A stretch of 15,859 nt of DNA. Origin: Gemmatimonas phototrophica. Lineage in GTDB: Bacteria; Gemmatimonadota; Gemmatimonadetes; Gemmatimonadales; Gemmatimonadaceae. The stretch lies in assembly GCA_945870175.1 (NCBI GenBank), contig CAMBRJ010000020.1, forward strand, positions 1 through 15,859, given 5' to 3'. A program made the translations under genes and the position numbers. Within the stretch, counting starts at the first letter, position 1. Each line of letters begins with the position of its first letter. The notes below the pieces were generated by a model that saw nothing but the letters and a program-made list of their open reading frames with translations, was not told where the DNA came from and did not search any database. Shown piece by piece: positions 6,774 to 14,084 of the stretch.

Positions 6774-8269
6774 TGCGCACATGGCATCGTGATGGTGTGC
6801 CGGTTGGTGCGGTGGCGGCGCTGTTACTTGGCACACTCGTCGCACCGGTGAACACCGTGCGGGCGCAGGGAGCATCATCGTACGTGGTGACCACCGCCGC
6901 GCCGGCCGGGTTCGATCGCGCCCTGGCGCAGCGCGCCTCGCTGGAGCATCTCACGAAACTCATCGCGCTCAACACGCAGAACCCGCCGGGCAACGAGATG
7001 CTCACGGCGCGCTACTTCGATGCGATCTTCGCGCGGATTCCCGGCGTGGAGCGTCACGTGCTCGACGCCGGGAACGGGCGCGCCAACTTCATCGCGCGAT
7101 TGCGCGCGGTGAACCCGACCAAGCGACCCGTGCTCATCATGGGGCACATGGACGTTGTTGGCGCCGATACGACGAAGTGGACCACGCCGGCCTTCACGGC
7201 GACGATCCGCGAGGAAGGTGGCGTGTCATATCTGTACGGCCGCGGTGCGATCGACGATAAGGGCATGCTGGCCACGGCGACCGCCGCGATGCAGCAGCTG
7301 GCCACGCAGCGCGCGTCGCTCGATCGGGACATCATCTTCCTGGCCACGGCGGCCGAGGAGGGAGGCGACGAAATCGGGATCGATCGCGTGATCGAGAAGC
7401 ATTTCGACCTGATCAAGGATGCCGAGTTCGCGCTCAATGAAGGTGGGCGCGTGCGGGTGTCCGATGGCCGGGTGATGTCGGTGAACATCCAGACCACCGA
7501 GAAGATTTCCTACAACGTGGTTGCTACGGCGAAGGGGCCGAGTGGACACGCCTCGGTGCCGCTGCCGCAGAACGTGCTGGCGGCGCTGGCCCGCGCGGTG
7601 TCGCGCGTGCACGAGTGGAAGTCGCCGGTGAAGCTCAATGAGACCACGCGACTCTACTTTGCCCGGCTGGCGCGAATTGAGAAGGATCCGGTCATGAAGG
7701 CGGCCATGCTGCGCGTGTCGTCACCAACGGCCTCGACGCTGCAGATCGAGACGGCGGCCGCGCTGCTCTCGCGTGAGCCGCTGCACAATGCGGTGCTGCG
7801 TACGGGTCAGTCGCTCACGTTGATGAACGGTGGCATTCGTTCGAACGTGATCCCCAGTGAAGGCACGGCCACCTTCAACGTGCGCGTGCTACCGAACGAT
7901 GACGTGCGCGCCGTGGTGTCGGCCTTCAACACCGTGGGGAAGGAGTCGCAGGTGACCTTTGCGCTTACGGGTGAACCGCGGGCATCGCCGCCGGTGTCGC
8001 CGGTGTCGGCGGCGCTGTATCAGGCTATGGAGTTGTCGGCCACCGCGATGGTGCCGAACACCACCGTCATTCCATTCATGAGCACCGGTGCGACCGATGG
8101 GGCGGCCCTGCGCGCGAAGGGCATCCCCACGTACGGCATTCTCCCGATGCCCTTGCCCATGGTGGACGAGCTGCGCATGCACGGCGACAATGAGCGGGTG
8201 CCGGTGCCCGCTCTGGGATGGGCGGCGGAGTTCTTGTATCGCACGCTGCAGCGCGTGACCGCGAAATGA
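6773..8269 (+). CDS. Exported M20-family zinc peptidase
   Basis: This is a 498-residue metallopeptidase of the M20 family (ArgE/DapE/CPG2/PepV type). A signal peptide (about 1-31, ending VRAQG) predicts a periplasmic or surface enzyme. The metal site is complete: GHMDVVG (His125, Asp127), GRGAIDDKG (bridging Asp161), AAEEGGDE (catalytic Glu195 and ligand Glu196), LNEGGR (Glu223) and RMHGDNERV (His470). The dimerisation domain lies between about 230 and 370. The most likely activity is carboxypeptidase or dipeptidase cleavage, although deacylases share this fold. ATG 6773 overlaps the upstream TAA by one base and has GGGAG five bases upstream, favouring it over the in-frame ATG at 6761. It fits a peptide-use role beside the M16 pair and the convergent M28 gene. 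Confidence 0.9.
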   Translation: MRTWHRDGVPVGAVAALLLGTLVAPVNTVRAQGASSYVVTTAAPAGFDRALAQRASLEHLTKLIALNTQNPPGNEMLTARYFDAIFARIPGVERHVLDAGNGRANFIARLRAVNPTKRPVLIMGHMDVVGADTTKWTTPAFTATIREEGGVSYLYGRGAIDDKGMLATATAAMQQLATQRASLDRDIIFLATAAEEGGDEIGIDRVIEKHFDLIKDAEFALNEGGRVRVSDGRVMSVNIQTTEKISYNVVATAKGPSGHASVPLPQNVLAALARAVSRVHEWKSPVKLNETTRLYFARLARIEKDPVMKAAMLRVSSPTASTLQIETAAALLSREPLHNAVLRTGQSLTLMNGGIRSNVIPSEGTATFNVRVLPNDDVRAVVSAFNTVGKESQVTFALTGEPRASPPVSPVSAALYQAMELSATAMVPNTTVIPFMSTGATDGAALRAKGIPTYGILPMPLPMVDELRMHGDNERVPVPALGWAAEFLYRTLQRVTAK

Positions 8270-8293
8270 CGTCGCGGTGAGCTTATGACCGCG
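8258..8293. terminator. Overlapping alternative hairpins at the convergent M20/M28 gene ends (candidate bidirectional terminator)
   Basis: ACCGCGA (8258-8264) can pair with TCGCGGT (8272-8278) around a 7-base loop. The same CGCGGT can instead pair with ACCGCG (8288-8293) around a 9-base loop. The structures span both stop codons and the 13-base gap between the two convergent genes. Neither strand has a U-tract after the stem, so this is not a textbook intrinsic terminator. It may simply block or stabilise the two transcript ends. Confidence 0.35.
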
Positions 8294-9887
8294 GTGCGAT
8301 AGCGGCCGGCTTGCGCGGAAACAGCGCGCGGCGATTCGCGGCATGATACACGAATGATGCGATCACGGCGGCGTTGAGCTTCATGTCGGCTTCCTGCACG
8401 CGCTCGTACGTATCCATGTTCGAGTGGTGCGTGCGGGTGCCGTATTCCACTTCGTCCTGAATGAACTGGAAGCCGGGAATGCCGATGCCATCGAAGGCGA
8501 GGTGGTCGGTGCCGCCGGTGTTCGACAGCGTGGCGGCCTTCACGCCCTTGTCTTCGAAGGGCTTCATCCAGGCCTTGAAGATGGGCCCCGCCTCGGCGTT
8601 GCCCTGCTGAAACACGCCGCGAATCGCACCCGTGCCGTTGTCGAGATTGAAGTACATCGACACCTTCTTGCCCGCCTCGGTCAACGAGTCGCGCGCGCCG
8701 AATTGCTGCCGCACATAGGCGCGTGAGCCCAACAACCCCTGTTCCTCGCCGGTCCAGAGGGCCAGGCGAATCGTGCGCTTGGGCTTGAGTCCCGACGCCT
8801 TGAGTACGCGCATTGCCTCTAGCATCGCGGCCGAACCGGCGGCGTTGTCGGTGGCGCCGGTGCCGGCATGCCATGAATCGAAGTGCGCGCCCAGCATCAC
8901 CACTTCGTCCTTGAGCTTCGGATCGGTGCCCGGAATCTCGGCGATGATGTTGAACGAGGTGAGATCATCGTCGTAGAAGCGATTGCGCACGTCGAGCTCC
9001 ATCTCCACGGGCACGCCCTTCTCGAGCGTGCGCAGCATGCGACCGTAGTGCTCGATGGCGACGACGATCAGCGGCGTTCCGTAGGGCGTTCTCGGGTCGC
9101 GCGACTGTCCGTTGTTGGTGAACACAGTGCCGCCATCGCCACGGCCCGGCTCGATCACTGCAGCGACCTTCTCATCGGCAATGAACGCCATGCGCCGCAC
9201 GGCCGTGCCCTGCGTGGCGCGCATCGCGTCCTGCTGTCGCATGGCCGCACTGTCGGCGGCGGTGCGCACGGCGGAGGCGCGCGGACCCATCGCGGCCGGT
9301 GCCGGCATCGGTGCGGCCTCGAGCTTGGCGAGATCCGCCTCGCTACGACGCGCCGCCAACGGTTCGAAGCGGGGAGCCACCTCGCGCATTGGCGCCAGCA
9401 TCACCACCTTGCCGGCCAATTTGCCGCGATACTGCTCGAAGTCGGCGTCGCCGTCGATGCGCACGTACACGATTTCGCTTTGTACGAGCCCGTTGGTGCC
9501 CGGCGTCCACGCCTGCGGGTAGCCGATCACCGCAAACGGCACCGGCGACGTAACCTGCGCATAGAACTTCTCATTCACCCAGCCGCGGCCAAAGGTGCCC
9601 CACGGCTCGATGCGCGGGTTGCTGAGCCCCCACGACTGCATCTGCCGCACGGTGTAGTCGGCGGCGCGCCGTGTGATCGGCGAGCCCGTGAGACGGGGAC
9701 CATGCACATCGGTGAGCCATGACATCATGGTCATCACCTGCGAGTGCTCGAAGGCTTCCGCGCGGATCCTGGCGATCGCAGTCAGGTCCACCGGCTCGGC
9801 GCTCTGCGCGAGCGCGACGCGGCTGGCGATCAACAGGGGCAGCAGCGCCACGAATCGTCGTACGCCCGCCGTCATGTGAAGATGCAT
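8283..9887 (-). CDS. Exported M28-family zinc aminopeptidase-like protein with PA domain
   Basis: This is a 534-residue M28 peptidase with a signal peptide (about 1-28, hydrophobic FVALLPLLIASRVALAQ), so it acts in the periplasm or outside the cell. A protease-associated insert domain occupies roughly 125-300. It contains a charged, Ala/Arg-rich, probably helical stretch (about 172-232) that looks like an added segment. The peptidase core has the full co-catalytic zinc set: GAHFDSWH (His335), GATDNAAGS (bridging Asp347), TGEEQGLLGS (Glu381 and Glu382), FNLDNG (Asp416) and THHSNMDTYE (His488). The family removes N-terminal amino acids or dipeptides. ATG 9887 was chosen; ATG 9875 is the alternative and neither has a strong ribosome-binding site. 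It lies 63 bases after hisIE on the same strand and converges on the M20 gene. Confidence 0.9.
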   Translation of the reverse strand: MHLHMTAGVRRFVALLPLLIASRVALAQSAEPVDLTAIARIRAEAFEHSQVMTMMSWLTDVHGPRLTGSPITRRAADYTVRQMQSWGLSNPRIEPWGTFGRGWVNEKFYAQVTSPVPFAVIGYPQAWTPGTNGLVQSEIVYVRIDGDADFEQYRGKLAGKVVMLAPMREVAPRFEPLAARRSEADLAKLEAAPMPAPAAMGPRASAVRTAADSAAMRQQDAMRATQGTAVRRMAFIADEKVAAVIEPGRGDGGTVFTNNGQSRDPRTPYGTPLIVVAIEHYGRMLRTLEKGVPVEMELDVRNRFYDDDLTSFNIIAEIPGTDPKLKDEVVMLGAHFDSWHAGTGATDNAAGSAAMLEAMRVLKASGLKPKRTIRLALWTGEEQGLLGSRAYVRQQFGARDSLTEAGKKVSMYFNLDNGTGAIRGVFQQGNAEAGPIFKAWMKPFEDKGVKAATLSNTGGTDHLAFDGIGIPGFQFIQDEVEYGTRTHHSNMDTYERVQEADMKLNAAVIASFVYHAANRRALFPRKPAAIAPRS

Positions 9888-9950
9888 AGAGGACTCAGCA
9901 GAAAGTGGTAGGGGATGCCCGTCGTGTCACCGCCCCATGGGCTGTGCGGC
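9888..9950. other. 63-base gap between hisIE and the M28 peptidase gene
   Basis: This spacing contrasts with the overlapping junctions inside the his operon, so the M28 gene may have its own promoter here. The only dyad is a small CCCATGGG palindrome with no U-tract, and I saw no convincing promoter. Read-through from the his operon is therefore also possible. Confidence 0.3.
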
Positions 9951-10577
9951 CTACTTTGCCCGCGACGAAAGAACGGCGCGAACACCATCCAGCGAGCCAC
10001 CCACGGCGCGCAGGGCCACCAGCGCGTGATAGAGCAGATCTGCGGTCTCTTCGGTCGCTCGTTCAACGTCGCCGTCCACGCAGGCGGTCGCCAACTCGAC
10101 CGCTTCCTCGCCGAGTTTCTTCAAACGAAGGTTGCGGTCGCCAAGCAGTCGTTGCGTGTAGCTCGTGGTCGAGTCGTCGGTGTGTTGCATGCGCGAGGTG
10201 ATCGTCGCGTCGAGGGTGGCGATCACGTCGGCGTGCAATGCCTCCTCGCGAAAACATGAGGTCGTTCCATTGTGGCACGCGGGACCGGCCGGGACCACGC
10301 GCGCGAGGACGGCGTCGGCGTCGCAGTCGGTGGTGAGCGATACGACGCGCTGCACGTTGCCGCTCGTGCCACCCTTGTGCCACAAGCCGCGTGACCGTGA
10401 CCGATAGTGCATCTCGCCGGAACGCAGCGTGTGCTCAAGCGCCTCGCGATCGGCATGCGCCACCATTAGCACGGTACCGGTGGTCGCATCTTGCGTTACG
10501 ACGGTCACGAGCCCACCGCTCTTCGTGAAATCGAGTTGGTCGATGTCGAACACGAGGGCACGCACGGGGTCACTCAT
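9951..10577 (-). CDS. hisIE: Bifunctional phosphoribosyl-AMP cyclohydrolase / phosphoribosyl-ATP pyrophosphatase
   Basis: This 208-residue fusion carries out steps 2 and 3 of histidine synthesis: HisE hydrolyses phosphoribosyl-ATP to phosphoribosyl-AMP, and HisI opens the adenine ring. The HisI domain (about 1-115) shows LMVAHADREAL, SRSRGLWHKGGTSGN, the metal-binding DCDADAV (Asp84, Asp86, Asp88) and CHNGTTSCF (zinc cysteines 101 and 108). The HisE domain (about 135-205) shows LGDRNLRLKKLGEEAVELA and EETADLLYHALV. Length is normal for the fusion. The start overlaps the hisN stop by four bases (ATGA), with GGAGT six bases upstream. It is the last gene of the operon in this window. Confidence 0.95.
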   Translation of the reverse strand: MSDPVRALVFDIDQLDFTKSGGLVTVVTQDATTGTVLMVAHADREALEHTLRSGEMHYRSRSRGLWHKGGTSGNVQRVVSLTTDCDADAVLARVVPAGPACHNGTTSCFREEALHADVIATLDATITSRMQHTDDSTTSYTQRLLGDRNLRLKKLGEEAVELATACVDGDVERATEETADLLYHALVALRAVGGSLDGVRAVLSSRAK

Positions 10578-11404
10578 ACTGATACTCCAGCAGCGGGATC
10601 AAGAGGCTCGATCAGATATGGCCGAACGATGTCGCCAAGTGCGGCATTGGTGGCGATTACGTCGCCGCCGAATGCGGTATCACGACCGCGCCAGTCGGTA
10701 AATCGGCCGCCGGCCTCGGTGATCAGCGGATACATCGCGGCGGCGTCCCACGGATTGACGATGTCATCGATCATGGCCTCGGCGCGGCCGGTGGCGACCA
10801 AAAGATAGCCGTAACAGTCGCCCCACGTGCGTGCCACCGCCGCGTCCGACGACAACGCCTGCCACTTCGCGCGCCGATGCGGGCGCTCGAGAAAGCGGTC
10901 GTCGGTGATCAAGGTGGTGGCATCGCGCAGCAGCGCCACGCGTGACACCGAGGCGCGCGATCCATTCCACCAGCAGCCTTCACCAAGCGCGGCGGCCACG
11001 GTTTCCTGTACGGCGGGATAACAGGCCGCACCGGCGATGACGGTATCGCCCTCGCAGCAGGCGACGAGCGTGCCCCACAGCGGCACGCCACGGACGAACG
11101 CTTTCGTGCCATCGATAGGATCGAGAATCCAGCGCCGCGGCGCATCCCCGCGTTCGTCGTCGAGCTCCTCGCCGAACACGCCGTCGTGCGGAAACCGCTT
11201 GGCCAGCCACGCCCGGGCCGCGCGCTCGGCTTCGCGGTCGGCAATCGTGACCGGCGATCCATCGCCCTTGATCTCGACGTGCACATCGGTGCGATACCAC
11301 TGCATGGCGATCGCCGCTGCATACTGCGCCACTTCCGCCGCGGCCTGCAGCAGCACCGCCGGGCTCTCGGCGCGCGAACGCGAAGGTGAAGGCGAACTTG
11401 TCAT
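10574..11404 (-). CDS. hisN: Inositol-monophosphatase-family histidinol-phosphatase
   Basis: This is a 276-residue Mg-dependent phosphatase of the IMPase superfamily. Metal-site motifs are all present: SPVTIADREAE (50-60), GEE (78-80, Glu79), ILDPIDGTKAFVRGVPLWGT (93-112, Asp95 and Asp98) and NPWDAAAMYPLITEAGG (Asp220). The DGTKAFVRGVPLWGT form is typical of HisN, which removes phosphate from histidinol phosphate, rather than of CysQ or SuhB. Its place between hisF and hisIE with 4-base overlaps on both sides, and the lack of a phosphatase domain in hisB, strongly support that role. The start is ATG 11404 within the ATGA overlap; it has no visible Shine-Dalgarno sequence, so coupling to hisF translation is likely. 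The Ser/Pro/Arg-rich first 13 residues are probably disordered. Confidence 0.9.
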   Translation of the reverse strand: MTSSPSPSRSRAESPAVLLQAAAEVAQYAAAIAMQWYRTDVHVEIKGDGSPVTIADREAERAARAWLAKRFPHDGVFGEELDDERGDAPRRWILDPIDGTKAFVRGVPLWGTLVACCEGDTVIAGAACYPAVQETVAAALGEGCWWNGSRASVSRVALLRDATTLITDDRFLERPHRRAKWQALSSDAAVARTWGDCYGYLLVATGRAEAMIDDIVNPWDAAAMYPLITEAGGRFTDWRGRDTAFGGDVIATNAALGDIVRPYLIEPLDPAAGVSV

Positions 11405-12180
11405 GCGGCGACGCCGGTGGTCGTGACGCGCACGGGAAGGCCCGCCTCGCGCATCACCTGCTTGAGCGCCTGCACCGTGGTCACCCCATCGTGCAGGATG
11501 CCCGCCACCAATACCGCGTCGGCGCCGCCCTGCACGATGCCATCCACCAAGTGCTGCGCAATCCCCGCGCCACCTGACGCGATCACCGGCACGTGCACGG
11601 CGTTGGCCACGGCGCGCGTAATGGTGAGGTCGTAACCCGTACGCGCTCCGTCGCGGTCGATGGACGTGAGCAGAATCTCGCCGGCCCCCCGCGCCACGCA
11701 TTCCTGCGCCCAGGCCACGGCCTCGAGTGGCGTTTCTTCACGCCCGCCCTTCACCCACACCTTGTATACCCCGTTGGCGTCGCGCTTGGCGTCGATGCTC
11801 GCCACCACGCACTGGGCACCGAACCGCTCGGCGGCCTCGGTGAGCAACGCGGGCCGAGTCATGATGGCCGAGTTCATTGACACCTTGTCGGCGCCGGCAC
11901 GCAGCGCCCGCGCCACGTCGTCGACGGTGCGCACGCCACCGCCGATCGTGAGCGGAATGAACAGCCGTTCGGCGGTGCGACGCGCCACATCGAGCAGCGT
12001 GGCGCGCTCTTCGGCGCTCGCCGAGATATCGAGAAAGGTGATTTCGTCGGCGCCTTCGTGCTCGTACCGCTCCGAGAGCGACACCGGATCGCCCACGTCG
12101 CGCAGTCCTTCGAACTGCACACCCTTCACCACCCGTGCGCCCTTCACATCGAGGCACACGATGACCCGTCGCGTCAACAT
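11401..12180 (-). CDS. hisF: Imidazole glycerol phosphate synthase, cyclase subunit
   Basis: This 259-residue TIM barrel joins HisH-supplied ammonia to PRFAR, making imidazole glycerol phosphate and AICAR. Catalytic residues fall at the same numbers as in the Thermotoga enzyme: Asp11 in VIVCLDV and Asp130 in ASIDAKRD. Phosphate-binding motifs TIGGGVR, SIDRDGARTGYD and VIASGGAG are intact. ATG 12180 was chosen because it places Asp11 correctly; longer in-frame starts would run into hisB. It begins four bases after the hisB stop, the only non-overlapping junction of the operon, and lacks a clear Shine-Dalgarno sequence. HisH, its obligate partner, is encoded three genes upstream. Confidence 0.96.
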   Translation of the reverse strand: MLTRRVIVCLDVKGARVVKGVQFEGLRDVGDPVSLSERYEHEGADEITFLDISASAEERATLLDVARRTAERLFIPLTIGGGVRTVDDVARALRAGADKVSMNSAIMTRPALLTEAAERFGAQCVVASIDAKRDANGVYKVWVKGGREETPLEAVAWAQECVARGAGEILLTSIDRDGARTGYDLTITRAVANAVHVPVIASGGAGIAQHLVDGIVQGGADAVLVAGILHDGVTTVQALKQVMREAGLPVRVTTTGVAA

Positions 12181-12184
12181 GCGA

Positions 12185-12727
12185 TCACGAGTCCGTGATC
12201 TCGAGCCGCACGCTGCCCTTCGTACTGAACACGGCACCGGTTTCCACCAGCGCTTCGCGCAGCGCGAAGCCCAGCCCCTTGATGGCCGCCTCGATGATGT
12301 GGTGCTTGTCGACGCCGCGGATCACGCGCACGTGCAGCGTGGCCTTGGCGTTATCGGCGAACGACCGCAGAAAGTGCTCGTACAGAGTCGACGGCAGCTT
12401 GCCCTCGTAGTACGGACGTCCGCCGATGTCGAGCACGACCTGCACCAGCGCATCGTCCATCGGCACCGTGCGCTCGCCATAGCGCGCGCAGCCGGCGGGG
12501 GCGAAGGCCGCGACCGCCTGACCAAGCGTGATGGCCACGTCCTCGATGAGATGATGGCGCATGTCGCCGGTGGCCTGCACGCTCAGGTCCACGCCCGCGT
12601 AGCGCGCGAACGCCACCAGCATGTGATCGAGGAAGCTGTCGCCGGTGGACACCGTGGCCACACCGGTGCCGGCGGTGATCGCCAGTCGGATCTGGGTTTC
12701 CTTCGATTCGCGAATCACAACGGTCAT
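12185..12727 (-). CDS. hisB: Imidazoleglycerol-phosphate dehydratase, monofunctional
   Basis: This 180-residue manganese enzyme dehydrates imidazole glycerol phosphate to imidazole acetol phosphate. Family motifs are SFLDHML (31-37), MRHHLIEDVAITLGQA (His58, His59 and Glu62 as metal ligands), DKHHIIEAA (His142, His143, Glu146) and the C-terminal FSTKG. The size covers only the dehydratase. The haloacid-dehalogenase phosphatase domain fused in enterobacterial HisB is absent, which fits the separate hisN downstream. The start overlaps the hisA stop (ATGA), with AGGAGTT about six bases upstream. Confidence 0.95.
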   Translation of the reverse strand: MTVVIRESKETQIRLAITAGTGVATVSTGDSFLDHMLVAFARYAGVDLSVQATGDMRHHLIEDVAITLGQAVAAFAPAGCARYGERTVPMDDALVQVVLDIGGRPYYEGKLPSTLYEHFLRSFADNAKATLHVRVIRGVDKHHIIEAAIKGLGFALREALVETGAVFSTKGSVRLEITDS

Positions 12728-13437
12728 GCGCCGAACTCCTCTGCGAGACGGCGCACATCAAGCGCGCCCGTGTAAAGCGCCATCCCGAGCACTGCACCAG
12801 ACAGGCCACGGTGTTCAAGCGCACGCATATCATCCAACGACGTCACTCCACCCGAGGCGAACACCGGCCACTGGCTGGCGTCGGCCACATCCTCCATGAG
12901 CGGAAGATCGGTGCCCGCCATCAGGCCCTCGCGATGCACCGCCGTGACCAGCACGCCGGCCAAGGGCAGTTGCGCGAGCTCGGACACGAGATCGATGACA
13001 TCGATCTGGGAGGTCTCGGCCCAGCCACGCGTCACCACTTTCCGCTCGCGCACATCGGCCGCGATGATGAGGCGGCCGGGAAACTGCTCCGCCATCTCAC
13101 GGCGCCAAGCTTCATCCTCGATGGCGCGCGTGCCGACCACCACCCACGACGCGCCTTCGTCGAGCAGGCGTTCGATACGCGCTTCGTCGCGTACACCACC
13201 ACCGACCTGAATCGGCACCGTCGCGTCGCGCAGAATCTCGCGGATCACTTCGTGATTGTGCCCGCGCCCGGTGGCGGCGTCGAGGTCGACCACGTGTAAG
13301 CGGGTGAAGCCGATGCGCACCCACTCGGCGGCCACGGCCGCCGGATCATCGAGGCGCACGCGCTCGTCGTCGTAGTCTCCACCAACCAGCTGGACACACT
13401 TGCCACCACGCAGATCCACCGCGGGTACAGCGATCAT
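12724..13437 (-). CDS. hisA: ProFAR isomerase (HisA) with unusual loop-6 sequence
   Basis: This 237-residue TIM barrel catalyses the Amadori rearrangement of ProFAR to PRFAR. It has the N-terminal catalytic Asp8 (PAVDLRGGKCVQLVGGDY), a second acidic strand end (IIAADVRE, Asp128), and the phosphate-binding IQVGGGVRD and FASGGVTSLDD. The sixth loop, usually TDIxRDGTxxG, reads TAVHREGLMAGTDL, so the conserved Asp of RDG is Glu170 and the preceding acidic position is His168. The operon position makes HisA the only sensible assignment, and no other isomerase gene is present. ATG 13437 overlaps the hisH stop (ATGA), with AGGAGT five bases upstream. Confidence 0.92.
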   Translation of the reverse strand: MIAVPAVDLRGGKCVQLVGGDYDDERVRLDDPAAVAAEWVRIGFTRLHVVDLDAATGRGHNHEVIREILRDATVPIQVGGGVRDEARIERLLDEGASWVVVGTRAIEDEAWRREMAEQFPGRLIIAADVRERKVVTRGWAETSQIDVIDLVSELAQLPLAGVLVTAVHREGLMAGTDLPLMEDVADASQWPVFASGGVTSLDDMRALEHRGLSGAVLGMALYTGALDVRRLAEEFGA

Positions 13438-14084
13438 GACGCACTCCTGAGGGAAGCGGCGAACTGCAGAAATTCTCGCACGAACGCCACGCCGGGGGCA
13501 CTCGACTTTTCGGGATGGAACTGCGTGCCGATGATGTTGCCGCGTCGAACGGACGCGGGGAAGCGGTCGCCATCATGTTCGCTCCACGCGCTCACGAACG
13601 GCAGATGGTCGGCGGTGGGACGACAGACGAAGCTGTTGGCGTAGTACGCCACCTCGAGGTGCGAGGCCACCAGCAATGGGTCGGTGATGGCTTCGAGACG
13701 GTTCCAGCCGATCTGGGGAATCTGGGTAGCGTGTAGCTTGGTCACCCGGCCTTCCAGCACGCCAATGCCACGCCCCGGACCCTCGTCGCTGCCGTCGAAC
13801 AGCAGCTGCATGCCCAGACAGATGCCGAGCGCCGGCAATCCGGACAACAGCGCGTCGCCCATCGCCTCCCGACCGGGCGCGAGCCGTTCGGCGGCCGGGG
13901 CGAAAGCCCCAACGCCGGGCAGGATCAGGGCGTCGGTGTCGCGCACGGCGCGTATCGGATCGGTTTCCACGTGCACCACCGCCCCGACCGTTTCGACGGC
14001 TTTCACCAGCGAGTGCAGATTGCCGGCGCCGTAATCGAACACCGTGACCCGCAGCGGCGCGCGCGATTCCGCGACGTGCGTCAC
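13434..14084 (-). CDS. hisH: Imidazole glycerol phosphate synthase, glutamine amidotransferase subunit
   Basis: This 216-residue class I glutamine amidotransferase releases ammonia from glutamine and channels it into HisF. The oxyanion-strand motif LILPGVGAFAPA, nucleophile Cys89 in GICLGMQLLFDGSDEG, and His190/Glu192 in GTQFHPEKS form the full triad. The N-terminal strand VTVFDYGAGNLHS is standard. GTG 14084 was selected over an ATG at 14147: it gives a GTGA overlap with the hisC stop, has a consensus GGAGGT four bases upstream, and removes an N-terminal tail that would overlap hisC by 67 bases and matches nothing in the family. Confidence 0.95.
   Translation of the reverse strand: MTHVAESRAPLRVTVFDYGAGNLHSLVKAVETVGAVVHVETDPIRAVRDTDALILPGVGAFAPAAERLAPGREAMGDALLSGLPALGICLGMQLLFDGSDEGPGRGIGVLEGRVTKLHATQIPQIGWNRLEAITDPLLVASHLEVAYYANSFVCRPTADHLPFVSAWSEHDGDRFPASVRRGNIIGTQFHPEKSSAPGVAFVREFLQFAASLRSAS

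Noticed and set aside
5487..6878. 463-codon minus-strand open frame
   Set aside because: It is antisense to the Gfo/Idh/MocA gene, whose motifs are unambiguous; the translation is Arg/His-rich with no family features.
9888..9950. Possible intrinsic terminator after hisIE
   Set aside because: Only a short CCCATGGG palindrome and weak GC pairings are present, with no U-tract.
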